Below are positions 9,281-18,832 of a DNA stretch of 34,529 bases, in pieces. Each line of letters opens with the position of its first letter. Position 1 is the stretch's first letter. The DNA is from an uncultured Enterovibrio sp. GTDB lineage: Bacteria > Pseudomonadota > Gammaproteobacteria > Enterobacterales > Vibrionaceae. The notes under the pieces are model-generated. The model was given only the letters and a program-made list of their open reading frames with translations, was not told the DNA's origin and did not search any database. The stretch is taken from positions 1 through 34,529 of the forward strand of contig CAMRDW010000012.1 of the NCBI GenBank assembly GCA_947041315.1, given 5' to 3'. A program made the translations under genes and the position numbers.

Positions 9281-10716
9281 TATGTGAATACTTCTTCAAG
9301 ATAATCGTTATTTAATCGCGAACGAAAAATGATATGTTCAGCGGGATAAGGGGGGCAAAAGTCAAAGTCGAAATAAACAATACCTTTTTGAATTGAGCTT
9401 GTTGTATTGAGCTCTTTATCTGCCCAACATTCACCACCAATGATGGCACCTTGCGTTTTTAATTCTCGTAGATAGCTGTTAACACCTTCGATCACATCAT
9501 CGATATATGTTTTTGTGATATTTCTATCAACCGCCCATAAATGATTTCGTTCAACGCTGTCATTTATGATGTCTGCAGTACGTCGAGTTTGTTCGAAAGT
9601 CCATCTTGGATCTGTTGAGCAGGTTCTGTTACCCCAATGCTTAAAACCGCCCTCGCGAATGATTGTACTGACTCGGTTTTCATTGAGAATATTTGCAGTC
9701 GTGTTCGGATCGCTGAGTGACCAATCAATCGGCTCCGATGTCCCAACAATCCCAAAGATTTGCTGATTTGATTTTGACCACCAAAATCCTTTTTCCGCAT
9801 CGATTCGTGCACGTAATCCAGCGGCCCGCCCTGAATACGGGCGACTCACTTCTTTTTTTAAATCAGTATCAAAAACATTGACCCAAGGCCAGAGAACTTC
9901 GACACGTTCCCCGAAGGCTTTGGCGATTTTCATTGAATCTGTATATGTTGCATCTCGTTCACAATCGATATAAGTGATTGCTCTCAAGCGTTTTGCTTTC
10001 GCTTCAAGCTCAGAAGCAACAGCAGAAAATTGACTGAATTCTGGTGCGATGAGAATCCGAGGTTGATAACCTAGTTCTGTTTGAGCTGTAAGAAAAGCAT
10101 TACAGCCCTCGATCACATTAGATTGTGTCTCTGCTTCATCAAGCCCATTTTCAACTCGCACAACAACAACAAGCGCACCGCATTGATCAAAAATATCATC
10201 AATTGCAGCGGGTAAAGACCCAGCCTTCCCCAGCGATTCTGCACGCTTACGAGAGCCAAAAATAACGCAAGGTTTTTTTAAAGGAAATGATTCATCTTCA
10301 CCACCTGATAAAAATATTTTACTAAAAACCCCAAATTCACCGGCCCCATTTCCGATTAAGTCCACATCCACAAGGGCGCTAACACTTTCATCAGATCGCA
10401 AAGGAGCAGCAATTTCAACTGCAGAAGAGGACACATTAACTGTCACTTTAATATGCTGATCTGTCACTATCACGCTAAAATCTGGGCCATAAACGAATTC
10501 GAGACTGATTGCGTTACCCTCTTTCCCCGCTTTTTTTGCTGTAAATTTGATGCAATCATCAAGAATCGGCGTACCGATTGTTAAGGATGCTGCAATGGAT
10601 TTTGCGGAATCGGGTGCAGTTCCGATTAAGCCGATGACTGCACTTTTGACAGTCGTGATCGGACGCGAGCCGTCATCAATTTCGATGACTTCTACGCCGT
10701 GAAGAAATTTCGTCAT
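9280..10716 (-). CDS. FI: Contractile tail sheath protein (P2 FI-like)
   Basis: 478 residues. It opens with FLHGVEVIEIDDGSRPITTVKSAVIGLIGTAP-type sequence, the classic sheath start, and ends with the conserved C-terminal domain (NRTCSTDPRWTFEQTRR, then YFDFDFCPPYPAEHIIF). Compared with P2 FI (396 residues) it has an extra 80-residue beta domain after residue 45, common in marine phages. The sheath contracts to drive the tube through the envelope. Its presence makes the phage a myovirus. Confidence 0.92.
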   Translation of the reverse strand: MTKFLHGVEVIEIDDGSRPITTVKSAVIGLIGTAPDSAKSIAASLTIGTPILDDCIKFTAKKAGKEGNAISLEFVYGPDFSVIVTDQHIKVTVNVSSSAVEIAAPLRSDESVSALVDVDLIGNGAGEFGVFSKIFLSGGEDESFPLKKPCVIFGSRKRAESLGKAGSLPAAIDDIFDQCGALVVVVRVENGLDEAETQSNVIEGCNAFLTAQTELGYQPRILIAPEFSQFSAVASELEAKAKRLRAITYIDCERDATYTDSMKIAKAFGERVEVLWPWVNVFDTDLKKEVSRPYSGRAAGLRARIDAEKGFWWSKSNQQIFGIVGTSEPIDWSLSDPNTTANILNENRVSTIIREGGFKHWGNRTCSTDPRWTFEQTRRTADIINDSVERNHLWAVDRNITKTYIDDVIEGVNSYLRELKTQGAIIGGECWADKELNTTSSIQKGIVYFDFDFCPPYPAEHIIFRSRLNNDYLEEVFT

Positions 10717-10758
10717 TATTTTACCGATAAAGGAGATAAGGAGATTACGAAGAGAAGA

Positions 10759-11487
10759 TCAAGAAATGCGCGTCCAAATGGCGACTTTCATACAGAGACC
10801 TCTGACATCAATAGAAGCCGCTTTTATTCCTGTGCCTAATATTTTTATTTTGTGATTATGCGAACCCATAACAAGTTCGTGTACATGCGCCCCACTTTTT
10901 TTCAATGAAATAGAATGTGCATGCCCTCCTGCTTCCAATGTTTCGTGATCTTTTTGAATGTGTTTTTGATCGCCTCCCTGGTGCCCGTGTTGACCTCCAT
11001 AATTTTGCCCCCGACCCATGTCAGAATAAGTATGCACGTGCGCTCCTGCTGATTCAGATGAAGCGCTATGAGTATGATCACCTGATGAAGCGCTTTTCTT
11101 TGTTCCAAGATCCGTCGATTCTATCTGTGCAGAATGATGATGTTCAACGACAGGCAAGGTCGGATTATTTTCACCCCGCATCTCTCCAAGTTTCGAATTA
11201 TTCGTTGTTGAAATCAAACTAAAGTCATCTTGCTCTCTGCGCCATTTACCGGGATATCCGTATGTGTTTGGATTTCTTGGATTTCGTGTAATTAACATAT
11301 AACCTAGCGGATAGCGTTTTTCTTCGCGTTCAATTAATTCATTTAATTTTTCTAATAAAAAAGCATCTCGATTTGCTAAATTTTTTAACGGTTTATTCGT
11401 AACTCCGCTTTGACCGCCGAGCACCGGATCTGTTTTCTCTACTTGATAAACAGCCTCCCATACAGCTTCTTCTTCTAAATTTGCCAT
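10759..11487 (-). CDS. Short tail fibre with repeated HxH motifs
   Basis: 242 residues placed where P2 has the fibre gene H. Residues 1-90 contain NKPLKNLANRDAFLLEKLNEL, a baseplate-anchoring fibre motif. From about residue 110 there are at least seven HxH motifs (HHH, HTH, HVH, HGH, HAH, HVH, HNH), which in T4 gp37 and P2 gpV coordinate iron along the trimer axis. The C-terminus IDVRGLCMKVAIWTRIS is typical of collar-domain fibres. The start ATG at 11487 overlaps the gpI stop and has AGGAAA upstream. Confidence 0.75.
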   Translation of the reverse strand: MANLEEEAVWEAVYQVEKTDPVLGGQSGVTNKPLKNLANRDAFLLEKLNELIEREEKRYPLGYMLITRNPRNPNTYGYPGKWRREQDDFSLISTTNNSKLGEMRGENNPTLPVVEHHHSAQIESTDLGTKKSASSGDHTHSASSESAGAHVHTYSDMGRGQNYGGQHGHQGGDQKHIQKDHETLEAGGHAHSISLKKSGAHVHELVMGSHNHKIKILGTGIKAASIDVRGLCMKVAIWTRIS

Positions 11488-12002
11488 TCTTCTTTTTTTC
11501 CTGTTACTGCTCCATATGCATATTCACCATCATGATCGATGCTTGAATCGTAAAGAAACGTCACTTCTTCAAAGTTCAGTCCAACAAGCTCACAATGCAA
11601 AGGTGCTGCATCATTCAGCATTGCTGCAACTTGTTTTGCTTGTCGTATAGTGATCGGCTGCGTCATGTAAACTTGATATTGAAACCAATTTTCTGAAGAC
11701 GAAGGGGCTTCTTCAAGCCGCGCATCACCATACCCCGCATTTTTTAAAACACGTCGTATCGATGCAGGGGTTCCGCGCATACGATGAACATTAAACGCGT
11801 CTTCTAATGTGTGAACCTTGGCTTCATGACTCCAGCTTTCATCCCAAGAATCCACTTGAAGCGTTAAAGCCATGATATGAAGTAAATCTAAAGGACATAA
11901 TCGGGGCGTAAGCAAATGGCGAATGGGCGAGCTTAAATCCGGCTTACACACACGTTCTATCGATTTCTCAAACGATGATGCGTTACACGGTAACAAGCTC
12001 AT
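11475..12002 (-). CDS. I: Baseplate wedge protein I (P2 gpI-like)
   Basis: About 175 residues with the gpI signature: SLLPCNASSFEKSIERV, then RHLLTPRLCPLDLLHIMA, a WDESW element and the RMRGTPASIRRVLKNAGYG helix pair. It builds the baseplate wedge with gpJ. The ATG at 12002 overlaps the gpJ stop in an ATGA arrangement; an in-frame start six bases earlier is less likely. Confidence 0.88.
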   Translation of the reverse strand: MSLLPCNASSFEKSIERVCKPDLSSPIRHLLTPRLCPLDLLHIMALTLQVDSWDESWSHEAKVHTLEDAFNVHRMRGTPASIRRVLKNAGYGDARLEEAPSSSENWFQYQVYMTQPITIRQAKQVAAMLNDAAPLHCELVGLNFEEVTFLYDSSIDHDGEYAYGAVTGKKEEWQI

Positions 12003-12889
12003 TTGCACACACTCGACATATTCAATGCATCAACATTTATAGCGTAACAAAAAGGGGCTGTATCTTTGTCTGTGCGAATAGTTGTAAATCCATGTAAGTC
12101 AACGTCTCTCACTCCTGCGGTATGTAATGCCGCTTTTAAAGCAGACTCCGAAATCAAACCGCCAATTTTGTGCTGAAGATTGACATATTCCCACGCCTTT
12201 TTTTTAGCCTCTTCAAGAACCTTCATATACGCGACGTTAAGCTCGATGTCTAAAGTAACTGTTAACTTGAATTCATGAATCAATGCAGATTTAACAAGAG
12301 CACTAGAGCAAAGCGGACGCACATCTTCATCACTGATTGCATTTTCAACTTGTGCTAAAAGTGCCTCATCTGCGGCTCCGTCAATCGAATGCGCGAGAAT
12401 GATTAAAGCAATTTGCCCCCCTTTTATTCGATAAGCATTCGCATCTTTGACTTGAGATGAAGCACTTCGAGCATGAAAAATATACGATTTTCTTGGTCCG
12501 GCGGTCGAAAGACCATGCCAGGCCAATAAACATCTTTCAGAAAGAGACTGATCACTTTCTAAAACCTCAGAAGTTGTCTGCGTTATATCTGAATTTTCAG
12601 AAATAATGATTTCTCTTTTCAGTTTGAACAAAGCCGCAAGATTTTCTAAATCTGTGCCCTTGCTCCACGGCAGCATCACAGCTTTTGCGCTGTCATTAAC
12701 ACGTTGACGTTCAATTATTTCTGAATATGCAGATGCTTGAAGTATTTTTAAAGCAGGATCTGATTCAATATCAGCATCCCAAGCTGGCTCAAGCTTTTTT
12801 AGTTTGTCAATTTTACGCTGAAGTATAATTTCATAATCAAGCGTTTCAATAACGCCAGGAAAAGGTAAATCAGAAAGATTGAATCTCAT
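11999..12889 (-). CDS. J: Baseplate wedge protein J (P2 gpJ-like)
   Basis: 296 residues (P2 gpJ has 302). Family marks are the FPGVIETLDYEIIL opening, the helix with KILQASAYSEIIERQRVNDSAKAVMLPW, and the C-terminal beta domain LTVTLDIELNVAYMKVLEEA. It forms the baseplate wedge together with gpW and gpI. Its start overlaps the gpW stop as ATGA. Confidence 0.88.
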   Translation of the reverse strand: MRFNLSDLPFPGVIETLDYEIILQRKIDKLKKLEPAWDADIESDPALKILQASAYSEIIERQRVNDSAKAVMLPWSKGTDLENLAALFKLKREIIISENSDITQTTSEVLESDQSLSERCLLAWHGLSTAGPRKSYIFHARSASSQVKDANAYRIKGGQIALIILAHSIDGAADEALLAQVENAISDEDVRPLCSSALVKSALIHEFKLTVTLDIELNVAYMKVLEEAKKKAWEYVNLQHKIGGLISESALKAALHTAGVRDVDLHGFTTIRTDKDTAPFCYAINVDALNMSSVCK

Positions 12890-13224
12890 TTTATTTCGAT
12901 TCCATCCAATGTAATCGCTTGACCATTTGGTTTATAAACAGCAATTAAATCAATACTTACATTAGAACTTGTCTTCATGTTAATAATTACTTTTTTCACA
13001 CTGATTCGGTGCTCCCATTTTCCAAGCGCCTCAGCGGTTGCCGCAATCATGTCAGTCATTAATGACGCGCTGGATGGATTATCGAGTAATTCAAACAGAC
13101 GCGAACCGTAATTACGACGCATGACTCTTGATCCGAGTGGCGTTGTTAAAATATCTCTAATTGATTGTTTCAGATGATCAATACCAGACAAGACACGGCC
13201 ATTATTTGCGTTCATTCCGCGCAT
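12886..13224 (-). CDS. W: Baseplate protein W (P2 gpW / T4 gp25-like)
   Basis: 112 residues from the ATG at 13224, chosen because GAAGGTG lies five bases upstream; a start at 13263 would run into the gpV end. The T4 gp25-like core is evident: HLKQSIRDILTTPLGSRVMRRNYGSRLFELLDNP. This protein links the hub to the wedges and is thought to trigger sheath assembly. The gene order V-W-J-I is that of P2. Confidence 0.88.
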   Translation of the reverse strand: MRGMNANNGRVLSGIDHLKQSIRDILTTPLGSRVMRRNYGSRLFELLDNPSSASLMTDMIAATAEALGKWEHRISVKKVIINMKTSSNVSIDLIAVYKPNGQAITLDGIEIK

Positions 13225-13237
13225 AAACACCTTCTTT

Positions 13238-13843
13238 TTATTGTTCTTTATTCGGTTTGTCACTTATTCCATGAACTGTTTTATGTTGATGCTCATTAAA
13301 AATATCGCGGTCATCAGACATTGAACGAATTTTATCTGACACATCACCTGATGCTTTAATATTACCGTCTGTTTTTTGGTTTCCATGATGCTCAATATTC
13401 GCATTAATGATCATCGTTTTTGCATTAATTTCAATATCACCGCCCGAGCCAATAGAGACATTCAGCTTATGGCTTTTACGATTGTAATCAATTTGAGTTC
13501 CGTCGCTGTATCGAGTGACATGAACATAAGGATCACTTGACGGCGCTGGATTGTCTGAGCAATTCAGCGCTGAAATAACCATGCCGCAATTCAAGTCACC
13601 GCTTTCTGAGAAGATAACGACGCGCTCACCGACAGATAAAGGATCCCATGTCGAACATTCACTTGATGCTCGATTTGAGACAAACGGCAACCAAGCAGTG
13701 ACTGCTCCTTTTGAATATTCAACTCGAACTCGCGGCGGCGTTTTTTTAAAATCGACGCTGTGAATACACCCCCGTCGAATCATATTCGATAATCTACGCT
13801 GTAGATCACGCAAAATATACTCAATACCCATCGCGCGTTTCAT
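13238..13843 (-). CDS. V: Baseplate spike protein V (P2 gpV-like)
   Basis: About 201 residues. The OB-fold is recognisable in GCIHSVDFKKTPPRVRVEY through VGERVVIFSESGDLNCGMVISAL. The C-terminal part is a beta-helix needle (DIEINAKTMIINANIEHHG) ending in EHQHKTVHG, an HxH iron-binding tip like that of P2 gpV and phi92 gp138. It pierces the outer membrane. The start overlaps the upstream stop (TGATG). Confidence 0.88.
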   Translation of the reverse strand: MKRAMGIEYILRDLQRRLSNMIRRGCIHSVDFKKTPPRVRVEYSKGAVTAWLPFVSNRASSECSTWDPLSVGERVVIFSESGDLNCGMVISALNCSDNPAPSSDPYVHVTRYSDGTQIDYNRKSHKLNVSIGSGGDIEINAKTMIINANIEHHGNQKTDGNIKASGDVSDKIRSMSDDRDIFNEHQHKTVHGISDKPNKEQ

Positions 13844-14388
13844 CACCTCGGTTCGATTTTATTTATTGGAACAATTTGTTCATAATCATCTTGATGAACA
13901 CGACCGATTTCTGGACAAAAACCGACATACACCGTATGTGGCGTTATATTCTCAAAATTCGGTTCATATTTATCATCACCAGCCTCTATTTGATGACTGT
14001 ATTTAATCGACCAGGCCGCATATCCATCCAGCTCTTCATTTAAAGAATCAGGTGAAGCTGATATAAATTTTGCGCCAACACAAGGCAGGCCGAAACGACA
14101 CCCTTGCACTTTTATAGCCAATGCCAAAGCTGCGTTTCTTACTTCAACTTGATTAAATGGATTATTAATACCGAGTACAACAATGATTTCACATGATAAA
14201 TCAACAGATAAAGTACCGTTCATTTTCTGAACGTCTGAAATCTCGAAATCTTCTATTTGAAAAAAAGCACAAGGTGTTTTTAGTTCAGTTGCGACTTCTG
14301 GATATGCAGTAAATGATTGAAGCCAAGCCATTTCGTTCATGATGAATGATTGAACTTCATCATGATATTTTGTTAAATGAATGCTCAT
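13843..14388 (-). CDS. Probable tail terminator/completion protein
   Basis: 181 residues; I do not recognise a family by sequence. It lies between the minor tail Z-like gene and gpV, the place of the tail terminator in related phages (lambda U, P2 R/S position). The sequence shows an N-terminal helix (YHDEVQSFIMNEMAWLQSF) and a beta-alpha-beta core (LSVDLSCEIIVVLG, then VRNAALALAIKVQG), consistent with the small alpha/beta fold of such proteins. Start and upstream stop overlap. The assignment is by position. Confidence 0.5.
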   Translation of the reverse strand: MSIHLTKYHDEVQSFIMNEMAWLQSFTAYPEVATELKTPCAFFQIEDFEISDVQKMNGTLSVDLSCEIIVVLGINNPFNQVEVRNAALALAIKVQGCRFGLPCVGAKFISASPDSLNEELDGYAAWSIKYSHQIEAGDDKYEPNFENITPHTVYVGFCPEIGRVHQDDYEQIVPINKIEPR

Positions 14389-15002
14389 CCTCGTCTTTGA
14401 CCTCTTCTTTCATAATCACGTATCCCCATTTGCACGCGAGCCGTGAGATCAGAAATGAAATGCCTCATGAAAATATCAGGCAGATCACTGAAAACGTCAT
14501 CTTCAATTGCTATTTGTACGTTATTTTCTATGTCAGCTTTCATTTCAAAAAGAGGAAAACGTTTATCTGTTCTTCGTGAAAATATTGAGCGTCTGCCTTT
14601 ATATTTTGCAATAAAACTATTTTCATCTGATATCACATCACCATTTGCACGTTGAAACATCGCCCCTTTTGGCTTTCGCTTTGTGCCAATGCGTTTAGAC
14701 TTTCCTTTTAAAGCAGAAACGCGCATATCATTTAAACCAAACCAAAGCTTTAATTCATCTAAACGTTGGCCTTTATTGATCTTGAATGTTTTCATTCGAC
14801 GTCGAATATGTGCGATTTTTCTCACTTGAGCTTCATCTTTAATCACACGCATCGCTCTCGATTTGATCGTAATAGCAGTACGATTTATTGCTCGATTCCA
14901 AGATAATTTTATTTGTTTTTCTGTTGCTGAAAGCTGTTCGATAATCTGTTCAAGCTGATTTTCATCAATATTGAATTGATGAAGTTGATTTCTGCTCTGC
15001 AT
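14385..15002 (-). CDS. Minor tail protein Z-like / tail completion protein
   Basis: 205 residues, very basic in the middle. It carries the pattern of the prophage minor tail protein Z family: a helix IKLSWNRAINRTAITIKSRAMRVIKDE followed by a VRKIAHIRRRMKTF segment and a RRTDKRFPLFEMK stretch. It overlaps the preceding attachment gene by 38 bases. In lambda Z acts at the joining of tail to head; this position between head-completion and tail genes agrees. Confidence 0.65.
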   Translation of the reverse strand: MQSRNQLHQFNIDENQLEQIIEQLSATEKQIKLSWNRAINRTAITIKSRAMRVIKDEAQVRKIAHIRRRMKTFKINKGQRLDELKLWFGLNDMRVSALKGKSKRIGTKRKPKGAMFQRANGDVISDENSFIAKYKGRRSIFSRRTDKRFPLFEMKADIENNVQIAIEDDVFSDLPDIFMRHFISDLTARVQMGIRDYERRGQRRG

Positions 15003-15303
15003 CGTGTTTGCTCAACGTAAGAAGACAAAATCCTGAACCGTCATGCGAAGGCGGTTCAACGACAATAAAACACTGCCGCTTTATTGTGACAGTGTCACGC
15101 ACTGCGATATTGCAAACCAATTTACTGCTCACCATGAATGTTATTTTTGGCGCCTGGATAAAACCTGATGCAACATCGATACCTGATGATTTATCATCAA
15201 AAATACCTGAAACAATACGAGATACACGCCCTATTTTGATGATTGCAGATATACCGAAATCAGCTGTATTCATGAAAACTGCATCATCATCAAAACCAAT
15301 CAC
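14965..15303 (-). CDS. Head-tail attachment protein (lambda FII-like)
   Basis: 112 residues with the pattern of the phage_attach family (lambda gpFII): MNTADFGISAIIK near the N-terminus, a beta core KITFMVSSKLVCNIAVRDTVTI, and the closing CFIVVEPPSHDGSGFCLLTLSK. Such proteins close the head connector and form the docking surface for the tail. The start overlaps the previous stop. Confidence 0.62.
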   Translation of the reverse strand: MIGFDDDAVFMNTADFGISAIIKIGRVSRIVSGIFDDKSSGIDVASGFIQAPKITFMVSSKLVCNIAVRDTVTIKRQCFIVVEPPSHDGSGFCLLTLSKHDAEQKSTSSIQY

Positions 15304-15539
15304 TCAGCATCCTCTTCACCAAAAAAATCATCTAAAGCGGGATCTTCACTTTCTGTTTTAATTTTTACAGTAATTTTCGCATCCGTTTTAGCCGCTTTTG
15401 CTTGCCCATTTCCGATTAAAATTTTCGCGTCTAATAAAGGAACATCAATGATTGTATCGACATCATTTTTACCTGATTTAGTACGTGGAAAAAATGACAT
15501 ACCGCTGATCATGCAACCTGAAATAATTTGAATTTTCAT
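15300..15539 (-). CDS. Small conserved head-region protein, function unknown
   Basis: 79 residues between the capsid gene and the head-tail attachment gene. It has a beta-rich N-terminus (KIQIISGCMISGMSFFP), a middle with DTIIDVPLLDAKILIGNGQA, and an acidic tail ending DDFFGEEDAE. The location suits a capsid-associated or connector-associated protein, but the sequence itself does not tell me its role. Confidence 0.55.
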   Translation of the reverse strand: MKIQIISGCMISGMSFFPRTKSGKNDVDTIIDVPLLDAKILIGNGQAKAAKTDAKITVKIKTESEDPALDDFFGEEDAE

Positions 15540-15550
15540 AAATTAGAACC

Positions 15551-15580
15551 TAAAAAAGGGCCAACGGCCCTTGAAAAAAA
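15551..15580 (-). terminator. Intrinsic terminator after the capsid gene
   Basis: Stem AAGGGCC / GGCCCTT (15556-15562, 15566-15572) followed on the minus strand by six T. It sits directly behind the major capsid gene and would set the capsid transcript apart from the lower-copy joining and tail proteins. Confidence 0.82.
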
Positions 15581-15592
15581 ATTGAATGTGAA

Positions 15593-17425
15593 TTATTCGG
15601 CTTTACAATACGCGAAAGCGGGAGCGTGACGAACTGCAATATCAGCGTCTTGAAAGACACGCAAAACAGCACCGCCTGAAGCTGCTTTGGCAGACTTATC
15701 AAGCATGAGATCAATTGCCCCCCATAAACCAACTAAGACCTGTGAAAAATCACCGGCCAAAATTGAATTGGCTTCTAACTGTGTCGATACAGCACCCGTA
15801 TAGCCATTAACAGAATTATTTTCCCAAAGAAATTTTGCTTGTCCGTTAACCACTTGAGTTGTTTTAAGTTTTCCACGCATAGAAGGGCGCATAATGTATG
15901 CCATGGCTTCTGCATTTGCATTTGCTTCAGAAATAACAGTTTCAAGATCGACGATGCTTTTCCAGTCGATTCCGGCGCTTGGAAATGGAACAGCATGAAT
16001 ACCGGTCGTTTTCGTGATCCCCCGCGGCTCAGAGCCAACACCCGATCCTAAAAAAATGGCTTTATCAATAACAAGGCCAATACCACTTAGAAAATGGTCT
16101 CGTAACAATAAATCAACGTCGGGTGTTGATTGAGCCATGAGTCTGCGCGTAATAGGAACCGCACCGCCGACGGTTTTCGGCGACATTTTAACGACGCCGA
16201 ATGAAGCACTTGAATCTGTTACATTTTCGTCTTCATCTATCCAGTAAAATGACGCACCAGAACTCATTTTTGGCACATCAACATTACCGACAAGTCCCGT
16301 TGCAAAACGAACCCCTAGCTTTGCACCGATGGATTGCGGCTTTAATAAGTCGATAAATTGATTAGACCATAATTCAGTTGCAATTAACTCCCCCCCCTCT
16401 CCGGCTTTTGAAGATTGCAGATTGCGACCAAGATTTGCAAGCACCTCATAGTTAACAAAAAACCCCCGCGCGTCTTTGCCTTGCTTTTCCGCTAATGCAA
16501 TCGAAACTTCACGTTCGAATCCTGCCTTTTTCCAATTCCCTGTCACTGAAGCACGAACCGCATTGAGTAACGAGTATTGTCGAACTTCTTTCGTCGTTAG
16601 ACCTAAATTAAGATCGGTTCCCATGGGTTTTAACGTTTTATTTCGTACAGACTCGAGCACCGTTTTACGAAATGTGTCAACCGTCATATTTTCTTGAATT
16701 GCTGAACGTGCTTGATCATTGAGTCCAAATTGACTGCCAATTTCGAGAATTTCATTACAACGCACTTGTTCTTGTTGACGTATTTTTATTTCCGAAGAAG
16801 GGCGAGGTTCAGTACTGCGTTCATTGTTCTCTGTTTCATCTGCTAAACGTTTTTGTTCTTTTGCTTTTTCTAGAACTTTTTCAACCATCTTTGATTCTCT
16901 TACTTCTATATTAAATGTACGAATATCTTGCTCGTCGTTTCTACCGAGTCCAACCGTTTCATCTGCTCCGATAGACACAGAGGATATTTCAAACGGCATC
17001 CATTTTATTGCGCGATACCAATCAACGCCTTCGACTGTCTTGATATGTACAAGATCGATGATCCGATAACCCACGCTGATATGCGGACGAATTTCGTCAC
17101 GCATATCTTGAAGCAATTCATCACCTCTCTTACTTTTAGAGATTTTGACAATTGCACGACCTTTAGATTTGTCGAACCATGCATTTTCAACAACACCGCG
17201 TTGATCATGACGATTATGATCCATTAGAAATGCGCCGCGATTGTTCAAACGCGATAAGTCACATTCACCTTCCGCGTGCCCTAGGATCTCCATTCCCCAA
17301 TAACGTTCGACCGGCGTTTCAGAGCTGAAACTCAACTCAACAGTACGAGATTCTTCGTCAAGCGATTCTTTGCGCAATATGAGATTTCGATACTGATTAC
17401 CTATTTTTAATTGCTTTGTTGCCAT
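15593..17425 (-). CDS. Prohead protease-major capsid protein fusion
   Basis: A 610-residue polyprotein. Residues 1-150 are an HK97-type (U35) prohead protease with the catalytic His at about 70 (LMDHN) and Ser at about 117 (HISVGY). A charged linker of about 80 residues (VEKVLEKAKEQKRLADETEN) resembles a scaffolding delta domain. From about 240 it is an HK97-fold capsid protein: VPITRRLMAQSTPDVDLLL, then GSGVGSEPRGI, and a C-terminal FQDADIAVRHAPAFAYC. The protease would cut itself from the capsid domain during maturation. The ATG at 17425 has AAAGG upstream. It follows the portal gene after three bases. Confidence 0.9.
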   Translation of the reverse strand: MATKQLKIGNQYRNLILRKESLDEESRTVELSFSSETPVERYWGMEILGHAEGECDLSRLNNRGAFLMDHNRHDQRGVVENAWFDKSKGRAIVKISKSKRGDELLQDMRDEIRPHISVGYRIIDLVHIKTVEGVDWYRAIKWMPFEISSVSIGADETVGLGRNDEQDIRTFNIEVRESKMVEKVLEKAKEQKRLADETENNERSTEPRPSSEIKIRQQEQVRCNEILEIGSQFGLNDQARSAIQENMTVDTFRKTVLESVRNKTLKPMGTDLNLGLTTKEVRQYSLLNAVRASVTGNWKKAGFEREVSIALAEKQGKDARGFFVNYEVLANLGRNLQSSKAGEGGELIATELWSNQFIDLLKPQSIGAKLGVRFATGLVGNVDVPKMSSGASFYWIDEDENVTDSSASFGVVKMSPKTVGGAVPITRRLMAQSTPDVDLLLRDHFLSGIGLVIDKAIFLGSGVGSEPRGITKTTGIHAVPFPSAGIDWKSIVDLETVISEANANAEAMAYIMRPSMRGKLKTTQVVNGQAKFLWENNSVNGYTGAVSTQLEANSILAGDFSQVLVGLWGAIDLMLDKSAKAASGGAVLRVFQDADIAVRHAPAFAYCKAE

Positions 17426-17428
17426 CCT

Positions 17429-18832
17429 TTACTCTTTATTTTTTACATGCGTTTCTGTCTTTGCTTGAGCTCTTCTTAATCGAAGATCTCCTATCATTTC
17501 TTCAAACTGAAGTATTTCAGAAATAACCGTTTCAGGATCATCACCTCTTTCTCTTATTATCTGAAGTTCAGACTTAGTGCAGTTTTTAATCGCTTCGCTG
17601 TTCGCTTTTTCATCTTTTAATGGATCAACCCATTGCCATCGACGCCCTTGGAATTTACAAGCACTCAAGCGTTTAATATCAAGCAATCCAAGATTTCCAA
17701 GCCGCCCCATTAACAAAGACATTTTTAACCAGCTTGAAAAAACAACTTCATGCAAATGCTGTTTCATCCAGCGCTGTCTTTTCATCCATCCGTCTCGATC
17801 TTCTAAAACAGATGTACGAAGAGATGAAAAATTCACGCCTTCAAGATCGTTAGCAAGAATGTTGTAACCGACATCCAGTCCTGAAGCCGCGCCTCTCAGC
17901 CCTGATTTATTAAAATCTCCAAAATTAGTTCCTGATGTTTTCCAGTCAAGAACGTCAATGTCATAGCCATAAGGAACAACAACGCTCATCCCGGGCTCAA
18001 CCTCTTCAATAAATTCAGTATCGTCGTCACCATCCGGTTCGACGTCACTGTCCGGTTTGTATGCCAACATTTTTGATGCTGCAATACGTGCAGAAGTTAA
18101 CTCTGCTTCTCTGTATCCATGCAAATGATGCATTTCAAGAAGCGCCGCGTGAGCCCAGGGCAAACCGCGCAATTGTCCAATTCTGCGAGGTAAAAATTTG
18201 AGTACGATTTCATCTTTAGTTATGCGTTCATATCGACGATTGCAATGAAAATAAGACTGCTCGCTCGGATGTGTCGTCAGTACGTGATAAGCGAGCGGTC
18301 TATTCCAAGAATCAATTTCAACAGACATACGGATTCTATTTCCGTTGTAATTTTCCTGGTTGTAGTTGATATCTAAGTGAGCACAATCAATAATCTGAAC
18401 AGCAAAACCATGCTCATTTTCAAAACCATTGACTAAACGAAGAAGAATTTCACCGTCTTCTGCAACCGTTCGAATAAACAAATTTTCAATGTCTTGCCAC
18501 GAATATTGCTCTGTCACATCGCAATGACCGAGTTTTGTCCATCTTTTCCATTCGTTTTCGATAACAATTTGTGCTTTTTTGTCAAATTTACCCGCTTTTG
18601 TCGTAGCCAATGATTGAAAAGAAAAACCGTCAGGTCCGACAATGTGTGTTTCACACATCCCCAGAAATTTGACAATATAACCATCATCATTGCCTGCCTG
18701 CCGGCTTTGGTATTTGATTGACTCTAAATCACGTTTTAACTCTTCATTGACTGACAATGAGCCACCGAATTTGCGCCCTAATTTTTGCGCCGCTGCATAA
18801 CGAACATGTTCTTTTTTAAGCCTTTCTTTCAT
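17429..18832 (-). CDS. Portal protein (lambda gpB-like)
   Basis: About 467 residues of the lambda-type portal family: RYAAAQKLGRKFG at the start, YIVKFLGMCETHIVGPDGFSFQS, then VDSWNRPLAYHVLTTHP and EIVLKFLPRRIGQLRGLPW, all typical. The C-terminus is a charged helix (EEMIGDLRLRRAQAKTET). The portal is the ring through which DNA enters the head and to which the tail attaches. I prefer the ATG at 18832, with AAGG upstream, which overlaps the preceding stop. Confidence 0.9.
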   Translation of the reverse strand: MKERLKKEHVRYAAAQKLGRKFGGSLSVNEELKRDLESIKYQSRQAGNDDGYIVKFLGMCETHIVGPDGFSFQSLATTKAGKFDKKAQIVIENEWKRWTKLGHCDVTEQYSWQDIENLFIRTVAEDGEILLRLVNGFENEHGFAVQIIDCAHLDINYNQENYNGNRIRMSVEIDSWNRPLAYHVLTTHPSEQSYFHCNRRYERITKDEIVLKFLPRRIGQLRGLPWAHAALLEMHHLHGYREAELTSARIAASKMLAYKPDSDVEPDGDDDTEFIEEVEPGMSVVVPYGYDIDVLDWKTSGTNFGDFNKSGLRGAASGLDVGYNILANDLEGVNFSSLRTSVLEDRDGWMKRQRWMKQHLHEVVFSSWLKMSLLMGRLGNLGLLDIKRLSACKFQGRRWQWVDPLKDEKANSEAIKNCTKSELQIIRERGDDPETVISEILQFEEMIGDLRLRRAQAKTETHVKNKE

